Position numbers and translations under genes: made by a program. From contig NC_089180.1 of NCBI RefSeq assembly GCF_947507565.1, positions 620,001 to 684,000 of the forward strand: DNA of 64,000 nt, given 5' to 3'. Shown piece after piece: positions 1 to 8,494 of the stretch. Within the stretch, counting starts at the first letter, position 1. Each line of letters begins with the position of its first letter. Under the pieces are notes generated by a model that worked only from the letters and a program-made list of their open reading frames with translations, was not told where the DNA came from and ran no database searches. This DNA is from Oscarella lobularis (Eukaryota; Porifera; Homoscleromorpha; Homosclerophorida; Oscarellidae).

Positions 1-63
1 ACGACAAAAACAACAAACCGCGTTCCTATCCACTAACGTGCTCGTCCTTTCTTCTCCAGCGCG

Positions 64-470
64 ATGAAGATCGAAAAGAAACCGCAGAAGAACATAACGG
101 AATTGGTAAGAGCGCTACAGAAGCGAAAAACGACTCTCGAAAGCGAGTGGGGCCCCTTTTTTCATTGGCGTTCCCCGCCCGTCTATTTCCGCAGCCGCCT
201 GGTTGCCAAGACTTCGTCGACGAACTAGTCGACGAGCTGCGATCCGTCGTCACGTGGAACTACGGAAAGGTGAAGATCGCGCAGGAGAGAAAGGAAAAAA
301 AATTCCCACGTTTTTCTTTTTGCCAGTGCGAACTCTATCACTGGATCGATGTTCTGAATCGTTTCGACGACATTCTCGAACGCGCGTGTCGTGTCGGCGA
401 CGCGCCGTCGTCCGACGACGACGACGAAACGAAATGCGTGAATCTTTGCACGAATTTGGACGACGAAAAA
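64..470 (+). pseudogene. HUWE1: HUWE1-like E3 ubiquitin ligase, N-terminal exons only
   Basis: Three short exons fit the extreme N-terminus of the giant HECT ligase HUWE1. Exon 1 (64-105) starts MKIEKKPQ and ends at a GTAAG donor. Exon 2 (195-269) reads to VVTWNYGK, and exon 3 (327-470) opens CELYHWIDVLNRFDDIL. In animal HUWE1 the matching stretch is a TWN-GK followed directly by CELYHW-DLLDRFD. Both introns are GT-AG and short (89 and 57 bp). After exon 3 the reading runs into an Asp-rich stretch and then loses similarity; the rest of the very long protein, including the HECT domain, is absent and beta-spectrin sequence follows within about 130 bp. Known: HUWE1 is a nuclear and cytoplasmic ubiquitin ligase. 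Seen: a truncated 5' end. Inferred: a gene fragment, or a true 5' end joined to foreign sequence. Confidence 0.7.
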
Positions 471-594
471 GTAGTCGAAAAAATTGACCGCCATTTTGGA
501 TTTTCATTTTTTTCTCTCAGACGAAACGAATTGAAGACATCAAATTGAAGAGACAGAAGCATTACATTCGGAAAAGGTATTAGGTCGTTAATCC

Positions 595-2157
595 TAGGAT
601 GTATTGCATAAAGAAGAAGTCTTGTCTACTAGGCTCAAAGCTGGGAAGGAGTTGGCAAAGGAGCCGCTGGAGAAGAGGAGAAATCGCTTGGACGACGCTA
701 AGGAGTGGTTTCGGTATAACAGAGACGTCGACGAAGAATTGGTAAGATAATAATGATAATAATATATGTATTAATTTTTTTGTGTGTGTCTTTTAGGCTT
801 GGATAGACGAGAGAATGGCTCTTGTCAATGCTAAGACGTTATTTTTCTCTCCTTTCTGAAGGCTCTCTTCTCTGAAGTTCAAGCCCACGAACTGATCATG
901 AAAGCCGTCTGCGAAACGGCCGATCGTCTCATCGAAGACGGCAAAGAATCGGCGCCGAGAATCGACGAACGCAATCGCGAGATGCAGGGCAAGTGGGAGG
1001 AATTGGAGAAAGCGCTCACCGTGAGAAAAAATCGCCTAGAAGATAAATGAAATAAATACTCATGTCTGATATATTGAAAACGGTTCTATTGTTATTTAGT
1101 ATTTCCTTGACGTTTCTGAAGCCGAAGCCTGGATGAGCGAACAGGAACTTTACATGATGGACGACAATAGAAAGAGGCGAAATATTCTCTGTCCTCAAAA
1201 AATTCAATAATTTATTTTATTATCAGGACGACGCCAGCGCTCTGGCTCTTCTCAAAAAACATCGCGTTCTTCACGCGGCGGTCGACGCCTATGAGAAGAC
1301 GGTCGTCGCGTTGGGCGAGCGAGCGAGCGAACGCGCTGATCGGTCTGGGCGACGCGGCGAGCTTTGACACGGAAGCGGTCAAACGCGCTCAGGAGAACTT
1401 GGACGCTCTGTACGCGGCGCTGAAGGCGTTGGCCGAGAAGCGCGGATTGAATTTGGACGAGAGCTATAAGTTGTTTCAGCTCAATCGAGAGGTGAGTCCA
1501 CTACAGAGTGGTAGGAGAGAGAGATAACCGACTTTCTTTTCTTCTTTAAGTGGAAGAGTTTGAAGTGTGGGCCGGAGAAAAGGAGAGCGTCGCCCAGTCG
1601 AAAGAACTTGGCCAGGATTTTGAACACTGTGAAGTAAGAAAGAAATAATTTTAATTTAATCTCTTATACGTTTCTTTTTCAGATGATTGAGGGAGAAGTT
1701 CACTGAATTCGCTCGCAGTACGAATGCCAGCGGCACGGAGCGCCTCAACGCCGTTAACGGGCTCGCCGATTCTCTCATTGAATCGGGCCACTCGGAAAAG
1801 GCGACCATACAGGAGTGGCAAGCGCACGTCAAAGGCCTTTGGGATCGCCTTCTAGATCTCATAGAGAAACGAAGAAAAGTATGTACTAAGTAATATATCA
1901 ATTTTCATAATCATGGCTCTCTTTTTTCAAGTCTCTTGGATCGGCGTTCGAGATCAAACGCTTTTATCGCGACGTGGATGACGTCAAATCTCAGATTCAG
2001 GTATGACCCTAATAAGCATCCCGGAGAGTCACGTCAAAATATATATATATATATATATATAATTCAGGAAAAATCCACTGCAATGCCAGATGATCTCGAA
2101 ACGTTGCTACGCAGCCACGAGAACTTTGAACGCGATCTGGACGCAATCGAATCTCAA
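595..2157 (+). pseudogene. Beta-spectrin fragment (several spectrin repeats)
   Basis: A run of short exons encodes spectrin-repeat helices. Landmarks are DEELAWIDERMALVNA near 730-830, ADRLIEDG and KWEELEKAL at 880-1020, SEAEAWMSEQELYMMDD at 1105-1165, DASALALLKKH at 1230-1265, ESYKLFQLNRE around 1460-1490, FTEFARST at 1690-1720, LIESGHSEKATIQEW at 1770-1820 and LLDLIEKRRK at 1850-1877. The order matches the C-terminal third of beta-spectrin (the LFQL-RE, F-DFAR, AGHSEAATIAEW, LLELIDTR series), a membrane-skeleton protein that crosslinks actin with alpha-spectrin. The frame breaks near 1310: an extra GAGC in a GAGCGAGCGAGC run shifts ALGERANALIGLG out of phase. No N-terminal actin-binding or C-terminal PH domain is present. 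An AT run (2040-2061) and a CT run (2197-2230) lie in the introns. Best read as a partial, decayed copy. Confidence 0.8.
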
Positions 2158-2194
2158 GTAAAAATCTTAGATAGTTTATTAGGATCAATATATG

Positions 2195-2232
<38 letters not shown>

Positions 2233-2244
2233 TGACTAATGCAG

Positions 2245-2982
2245 GTCGTTGTTCGAGAAGGATAAATTGCTCTTCTCCTTTTTACTCTGCTCGAATTTAC
2301 TCAAAGCGAAAAATCAACTGAATCAGGACGAATTTTTATTTCTTCTCACCGGAGGCGTGGGACTCGAAAACAAAGTAAAAATCGAATTTTCGATTATTTT
2401 AATATATGGGGAATGCGTTTTTTCGTTTAGTTGGCGAATCCGGCGCCTTCCTGGCTCTCCGATAAATCGTGGGACGAAATCTGTCGCATGTGCGATCTTC
2501 CGGCATTAAAGAACTTCCGCTCGCACTTCGAGAAACAGACAGACGACTAGCGATTCGTCTACGACAGCAAGGAACCCCACACGGCTCCCTTTCCGTCGCC
2601 GTGGGATCGCAAGTTGACCGACCCAGAAAGATCGTCGTCCGTTGTCTTCGTCCCGATAAGATAATCCCCATGGTTATGACGTTTGTGGAGCAGAAATTGG
2701 GTCGACAATTCGTCGAGCCACCGCCTTTTGATTTGGCGAAGAGCTACGCTGATTCGCACAGTTGCGCGCCGCTTATATTCGTTCTCTCGCCGGGCGCCGA
2801 TCCCATGGCCGGTTTATTGAAATTTGCTGAGGATAAAAGTTTCGTAGGGGATGAATTCAACGCGATAACTCTCGGGCAAGGACAGGTGAGCATTCCTTTA
2901 GAATCAATAATTTTTATTATGTTCTTTTTAGGGGCCTATTGCTGCGAGTTTGATTGAACGGGCTGTCGATGAAGGGACGTGG
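2245..2982 (+). pseudogene. Axonemal dynein heavy chain, C-terminal region fragment
   Basis: Exons at about 2245-2374, 2431-2885 and 2932-2982 encode a stretch between AAA5 and AAA6 of an inner-arm type heavy chain. Hallmarks: [91 protein letters not shown] and LGQGQ-GPIAASLIERAV. These resemble the DNAH1/3/7/12 group, motor subunits of ciliary axonemes. Two lesions are visible: an in-frame TAG near 2549, where family members have Trp before the VYDS-EP motif, and a one-base frame change near 2620 at KLTDPE. The fragment stops at DEGTW, where the family continues into a conserved Gln-Asn-Cys-His motif; ankyrin sequence follows instead. Upstream ATPase sites and the stalk are absent, so it cannot be a motor. 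Splice sites are retained. Confidence 0.85.
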
Positions 2983-3040
2983 GTAGTTAATTAATTAATT
3001 AATAATTAATCATAAGATCTGATTTTATTCATTTGTTTAG

Positions 3041-3640
3041 TTATACGCCTTTGATGGAGGCTGCGCGTGAAGGAAATGACGTCATGTGCCTGCTGGTGGA
3101 AAGCGGTATAAGCTTCCTCTCACTCGCTCTAAAACATAGGGGTCACCACACGGATCTATTTTTAGGTGCCGACATGAACGCAATCACGGAGGAGACTCAA
3201 GAGACGCCGCTGAGTCTAGCGTGCTGTGGAGGCCTTGTAGAAGTGGCTACCTATCTACTTGACCACGGTAAGAAAGAAGATAAAAGAAATCAATAATAAT
3301 TTAATATGTGTGTATGCTTTAGGTGCTGATATTGAGCTTGGCGCTTCGACTCCGATTATGGAGGCGGTCCAAGAGGGGCACTACAATCTCGTCAAGGTTC
3401 TCTTGGAGCGTGGAGCCAAGGCGAATGCCGTCTCCTCCAATGGGGATTCGGCACTCGTTCTCTGCTGTAGCTGGAGCCGACTTGGTTACGGGGAAATTAA
3501 TTGCGTAGGCGTGGTTATTGATTTATTGATTTTTTGCGTATAGGAACACAAGGCGGAGGGTGGAAGGACGCCGCTGATGAAAGGACGCCGCTGATGAAAG
3601 CGGCGCGAGCCGGACACCTATTGACGACTCATATCAAGTG
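3041..3640 (+). pseudogene. ANKHD1: ANKHD1/ANKRD17 (MASK)-type ankyrin repeat fragment
   Basis: Exons at 3041-3115, 3166-3267 and 3323-3470, with another from about 3544, encode ankyrin repeats typical of the MASK family: YTPLMEAAREG, GADMNAITEETQETPLSLA, CCGGLVEVATYLLDHGADIE, STPIMEAVQEGHYNLVKVLL and GGRTPLMK. The EETQET and CCGGF/LVEVA pairs are characteristic of the first ankyrin block of ANKHD1 and ANKRD17, large cytoplasmic/nuclear scaffold proteins. Decay is evident. About a dozen residues of one repeat are missing after ALVLCC, and a 17-bp unit is duplicated in tandem near 3569-3602, which shifts the last repeat out of frame. No KH domain or second ankyrin block follows. The spacing to the dynein fragment is only about 60 bp, which is intron-sized. 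Confidence 0.8.
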
Positions 3641-3659
3641 GTAAGATTAAAATTATTTA

Positions 3660-4055
3660 TTATTATTAGTTACTGAAGAAAAATGCAAAAGAGCCTTGGT
3701 ATGGTAAATGTCTTCTCCTTTGTGCAATTTCACATTGTTTTTCTTTAGGTGAGCGTCCTGGGCATGACGTTATAAACTGCTCCGGGGTCCTGAGCACGAC
3801 CCCGTCACAAAAAAACTGCTCCTCCGGGGTCCTGGGCAAGACCCCGCCAAAAAAACTGCCCGCGCAGGAAGAGGGGGCGGGCTGTTCGTTTTTTTAGTTT
3901 ATTGAAATAAAATTTCTATACCCTACCCTTTCTCCATGACGGCGGCAGCGCACGCGGGGTGCACCACCCCGCCGGTGTTCCAACTAATCTAGCCTATAAA
4001 CTAACCTCTACCTACCTACCTACTAAGCGCGCGTCGAGAAGCAAGGCGTGCAAAT
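3660..4055. other. GC-rich hairpin/tandem stretch, no gene seen
   Basis: Two imperfect direct repeats of about 40 bp (3774-3850) each contain a GGGGTC...GACCCC stem preceded by an AAACTGCTCC block. A further perfect 8-bp stem with a 3-base loop (GCGGGGTG/CACCCCGC) lies near 3955-3973, followed by an A/T-rich stretch and a CTAC-CTAC run. I see no open frame with recognisable protein. It could be the end of a non-autonomous repeat element. Confidence 0.4.
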
Positions 4056-4229
4056 CCTGTTATGCGCCTACTACCATATGTTTCCTCCTATGACTGACTA
4101 CAAAAAAAACGTTCTTTCCAGCTCCCCCTCTCTTCCACTCTTTGCTCATGCAGCCTGTGCGAGCATGGCGGCGCTGTCTCTTCGTTGCGTTGTCGTGTCC
4201 TTTTTCATCCGATATATACGAGGTCTGTG

Positions 4230-5800
4230 ATTTGCAAAGAGCGTAATATACCACTCCACGAGCCAAACGGCCGTCGGGTCCCGTGTCAGGAGTCACCGAT
4301 TGTCCGTGCTTCGTCACCCAGAAGACGTCCGGAGATATGGGCTGCTTCCAATCGCAGAAAGTGCCGGTTGAGCCAACGCCAAATGTGCAATTGGTAGGCA
4401 TAACGGCTATATAAAGAAAATCAAAAACCCTATGCTTAAATTTAAGAAAGTCTTACGGATTGGTTGCGGTAAAGGCTCTACAAACAAAAGAAATTTAAAA
4501 AATACCAGTTATTATTTAGAAGGTTACTTGGACAATTGCAGTTATTCAGTTGGATGTCATCGATGGCGATATCTCCCGTGAAACTCGTTCCCCGAACGCC
4601 GACAAAAACGATGCGATAGAGCGACGTCGCGTTTAGACACACGCTACCACTTAGCCATTGATTGCCCTTGTTTCCCGTCATCGACCAGGCCACAGCGCGA
4701 TTCTGCTTGCCCATTTCCTCGATCTCAACTCGAAGCGTGCGAGTCGAGGCGCCGTACATGTGATACCAGAACGACATCGTGCAGCTGCAGTCGTTTCCAC
4801 TGCCCTGAATCCACTTCGAAAAGAGATGCGCCTCGTCGCCGTTTGCTCGCGGAAAACTCGTCTCGATGTAAGCGTACTGACCTAAAATAGAGAAACCGAA
4901 TCAAGATAATTTTATCATAAAGATTTCTTGCCCTTACCGGATCCCGTAGTGTGATCCCGCGACGGACCCGTCGAAAAGCTCGGCGTCGTGCCTCGTCGTA
5001 GACTCCAGTCAAAATCGTCCACAGTGTCATTGTTGCTAAACATGCCCCAGCCGGAGTCAAAATCGGTGCTGGTTTCAATGCAAGGATACGACGGACCAGC
5101 TGCAAGAGAAACGAAAAAAACCGGTTTTTATTCCGTCGTCGTTGGTTCTTCGCCTTACCGCAGCCGCAGCCAGGCGACGGCTCAATACCGTCAATCGCAA
5201 TATCGCCCGACCAACTCGTCCCCCGTACACCAGTAAAAGACACCTAAAAAAAATTAAGCACGTCGTCTTCTTTCTCACGAAAATTATCCTCACCGTCCAA
5301 TTGCCTGTAATCTGTGTCCGATCGAAACTGATGCTCCCGCAATTCCACTGATTTCTCTTGTTCCCGGTCTCCGAAAAGAGAATGTATTCTTTCTTCGTCA
5401 CGACGTCGGTCACCGAAACGTTGAGCGTTCTCGTCGTCGCGCCGTACATGTGATAGCCGAATTGGATGGTGCACGTTTTCGACGGCATAAGCGGTGGAAA
5501 CGAATTCGAATCGATTCGCGCCACGTCGCCGTTGCTACGCGGAAATGACGTCTTGATGTAAACGTACCAGCCGGCCGCCGTGCCTGGATCGTAGTCCCTG
5601 CTCGGGCCCGTGTTCGACGACGGCGTGCCGCGAGAGTCGCGCGTCCAATCGAAGTCGTCCGATTGGCTTTGGGAGAAGAGACCCCAACCCGTTTCGAAAT
5701 CTTGCTTCAGGCTGGCACACGTCGCTAAGGAAAGGAAATCGTTCTACTACATAAATATGATGACTGCTACTCTAGGTGTTCTTACGTTGCTGTGCTTGAC
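4230..5800 (-). CDS. Multi-MAM-domain extracellular protein, ends incomplete
   Basis: Read on the minus strand, exons encode at least two full MAM domains and the start of a third. MAM 1: TCASLKQDFETGWG (near 5728), DDFDWTRDSRGTPSSNTGP, IKTSFPRSNGD, TIQFGYHMYG, ETGNKRNQWNCG and FTGVRGTSWSGDIAIDGI (to about 5157). MAM 2: DFDSGWGMFSN, DDFDWSLRRGTTPSFSTGP, ETSFPRANGD, MSFWYHMYG, MTGNKGNQWLSGSV and FVGVRGTSFTGDIAIDDI (to about 4530). MAM 3 begins CTFGVGSTGTFCDWKQ at about 4395 and breaks down after LARGVVYYALC. MAM domains are disulfide-bonded adhesion modules of secreted or membrane proteins. Introns are about 50-60 bp with clean GT-AG ends. A mini-exon at about 5783-5797 (QAQQ) lies upstream, but no sense-strand signal peptide or ATG is visible, so the 5' end is missing or in an exon I cannot find. 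Confidence 0.75.
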
Positions 5801-5846
5801 CTACGATGAAACAAAAAGAGAATGAGAATGAATTATGCCCCACACG

Positions 5847-5870
5847 TATATATCGACACGTGGTCACGTG
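5847..5870 (-). promoter_or_regulatory. TATA-like box with two CACGTG E-boxes
   Basis: Two CACGTG E-boxes (5857-5862 and 5865-5870) sit just upstream, on the minus strand, of a GATATATA TATA-like sequence (about 5847-5854). They precede the MAM-gene mini-exon by about 50 bp. This arrangement suits a core promoter for the MAM gene, but no start codon follows in the expected place, so the assignment is tentative. Confidence 0.3.
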
Positions 5871-5879
5871 CCAATGAGA

Positions 5880-7010
5880 AGCGCTCATTAGAGTGGGAAG
5901 AATAGCCTTTGAATTCGTGCTTCTTCTGGCTTGCGATCGCGTGCCATTACATAAACCAATTTACACTACGACTAATGCTCGTGGGATTTTGCCTCAGGCC
6001 GCTGGCCCGCCCTCGTCCTCTAACTAGCGTATCCCACACTCGCCGCAGTATTGTAACATATACAAAACATAGAAAAACGCCCCATTTCTTCCCCATCACC
6101 TCAGGTAACGAGGTAGTAGAAGTCAGACAGGTCAATTTTGCTACAATAAAACTGGCGTTGATTTCTTACTGTTGGCCAAAATGAGGGCGAAGAGAGTGGC
6201 GAAGGTTCTCCAACGAAAAGAAGATGCCATCTCCTCTGGCGTTTATTTCCTTCGATCGATTTGACGATTCCAAGACGCGAGAAAGAAAGCACTACTCGAT
6301 GACGCTTAGCTGAGTAAAGAGGTGATCACTCTGCCTGGTGCCAAATGCCAACGCCTCACGCGTATCACATTTGAGGACGAAGCTTCCATTGGACGACAAA
6401 CACGTGAGAGCGTGATCTGTCCAGACTGCCTTTAGGCGTTTGGGGACCGGACAAGATGGCAATTATTATAATGATCGGAGGAGATGATCCGAGGCTAACT
6501 CTTTCGTTCCCTACCTCCTTGACATTTTCCATCGTTCGCCTTCTCTTTCCCACGGCTTCCTTCGAAAGGAAACGTCTCTATAGAGACATGCCAAGTACAT
6601 ATATAATAGTATCATATTATACAAATAAACATAACATATATAGAGATAGTACCTGTTTGATCAAAGGCAGAGTTCAAAAAATCCACTAAAGCAGTAGCTT
6701 GGAATAGAGAGAGAGAGAGAGAGAGCTACACATTTCTGATTCGATTCCGTGATAAAATAGAATCAAATATTATCGCGTTACGCACCACTCTTTAGGTCGA
6801 TTTCTCTCCGTGGCCACTTCATTCCTGACAAAAGCGACGTCTAAAAATGCTTCGTTCAAACTAAAAAATAAAAAGTAATCGAATTAAATTAAAGTGGCTC
6901 ACGCGTAGGACAGAGATCGTGTAGGATGACTAAAAAGCTGCGTTGATTATCTTCACCATTAAAAGAAATAGCAATTACGACAGCAAATAGGAACCTAAAA
7001 CGAAAAAGTG
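5880..7010. other. No recognisable gene
   Basis: Mixed-composition sequence. It contains a GA dinucleotide run at about 6704-6725 and no exon I can assign on either strand. The short open frames here show no family features. Confidence 0.4.
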
Positions 7011-7011
7011 G

Positions 7012-7367
7012 GTGAGGCCCCTTTTGAGGGCTCGGTACCGGCCGGGCCACTAGACTTTTGCTCTTGGCGGCCGATGAGAGCATTGCTCGTGCCTACATGG
7101 TCTAACCCAGATGAAACACATCCCTAAGCTTTCTCTCAGTCGCAGGAGAGAAGCATTCGACTGAAGACGGAGGAGAGACGAGCGTCGAAAGAGCAAAGGC
7201 TAAATTCGCTCTTTCGCGATGGGGAACGAATAAGACGCGTCGATCGCACTGTCGCAGTGTCAGCTGTAGCTGTACCTTTAAACTGATCGATCGATTCGCC
7301 TCTTCCAGCCTTTCCTTCGGTTTCGCGAGGCGAAAAACTGCTCGTGAGACCCCTTAGGAGGCCTCAC
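7012..7367 (-). mobile_element. MITE-like element, copy 1 (inverted orientation)
   Basis: A 356-bp unit bounded by GTGAGGCCCC at one end and GCCTCAC at the other. Read on the minus strand it matches the units at 7625-7979 and 12544-12898, with shared blocks GAGGCTCGTC, ACGTGCGTACGA-type and GTGGCCCGGGTGA at corresponding places in the best-preserved parts. The ends are terminal inverted repeats of the form GTGAGGCYCCYTT. No transposase frame is present, so it would be non-autonomous. No convincing target-site duplication is visible. The subterminal GTGAGACCCCTTAGGAGG makes a further imperfect hairpin. Confidence 0.6.
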
Positions 7368-7624
7368 TTTCTATCGAGTTGTGTCATGAGCAATTTCGAC
7401 CCACAAACAGCAAATGAAAGCTCGCTCGGAGAGCGGGACGAGCTCGATTCGGCTAGAAAATCCGCGAAAGCTGAATCAGCTGATGTCAAGTGACGTCTTG
7501 TCTACATCCGGGTGACTGTTGACAAAAAAGCAAAGCAAATCTTTTAGGATTAATTATTTCGCCGTTCACTTTTGCGGCAGTGAAATGGTGAACTTTTGCT
7601 GGACAATCGAACCTTTTTGAAAGA

Positions 7625-7979
7625 GTGAGGCTCCCTAAGCGGTCTCACTACTGTTTTTTGTGTTGCCAAAGGAGAAGGAAAAGCCAGCTGGCGCGAGTTG
7701 ATAGTTGCGTTTGAAGATACGGCTAAGACCTACAGGAGGACGGCGCAGTCGACGCATTTCAGCGCTTCTCCATGGCGCAGGGACGAATTTGTCCGTCGCT
7801 CTATCGAGGCTCGTCTCTCCTCCATCGTAAGTCGCATCCTTTTCTCCGTCAAGCTAAAGCAGGCTTAGAGGTGTGTATCGCTTAGGCTCAAATTATACGT
7901 GCGTACGATATTCGCAGCAGCCGCTGCGAGCAATTGTTTCATGGCCCGGGTGATTCTGAACCCTCAAAGGGGGCCTCGC
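7625..7979 (+). mobile_element. MITE-like element, copy 2
   Basis: A 355-bp unit starting GTGAGGCTCCCTAAGC and ending in CCTCAAAGGGGGCCTCGC. It is the inverted partner of the 7012-7367 copy, separated from it by 257 bp, so together they could form a large foldback. It shares with the 12544 copy the internal blocks AAGGAGAAGGAAAAGCC-like, CGAGGCTCGTCT, GCTTAGAGG and GGCCCGGGTGAT. The last TIR base pair is mutated (GCCTCGC for GCCTCAC). Confidence 0.65.
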
Positions 7980-8494
7980 CCACGGTTTGTCCGGGTGACA
8001 TATTTTAATAAAAGACGCATCTGATAGTGCAATTATTATACGTTGTTTGTTTCGGATCTACGCAAAAGGATCAATTATTGTGGTGACCTGAGACAAAGTT
8101 TTAAAAAATCATAAATTAAACAAAACGAGGTTTCTTTGGGGAACGCAGCCAAAAGTATACTTGATCGATCGATCGAATAATCATTGGAAGCCTCACTGTC
8201 AAGCAGTGTGCACGCAAACTAAAACCCGTTGAGTTTGTCGTTTCTGCCCGAACACAACTACTAGTCTACACGCAGACTACACATAGCTAAATGCACTTCC
8301 GTGTGGCAACCCCCACACACGTGGTCACCCGACGTCCGTCGCGTAAACAAAACTAATTACCGTAATCCACCCAGATCAAGAGCGTTCTCCTTTACAAACC
8401 CTCTGCATTTACGCAAGCGCAATAACTCTGAGGGATATTTAGATCTTGAATTTGGTGCAGGAAGTTGCCTCTTCTCGTCATCCTATTGTTCAAA
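7980..8494. other. Upstream region of the esterase gene
   Basis: No gene is seen. The stretch holds a repeated GATCGATCGATC block near 8163-8176 and an ACACGTGGTCACC E-box-like site near 8318-8330, similar to the E-box pair upstream of the MAM gene. It is the probable promoter and 5' UTR of the esterase that starts at 8495. Confidence 0.3.

Noticed and set aside
147-548. One uninterrupted 133-residue gene
   Set aside because: The open frame reads through two short introns with proper GT-AG ends; the conserved parts are the separate HUWE1-like exons.
2197-2230. Functional significance of the CT run before the dynein exon
   Set aside because: It behaves as a polypyrimidine tract or microsatellite before a splice acceptor; nothing more can be shown.
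7012-7979. A single 968-bp transposon with long inverted repeats
   Set aside because: The third copy at 12544 is a complete stand-alone 355-bp unit with its own TIRs, so each arm is better read as a separate element.
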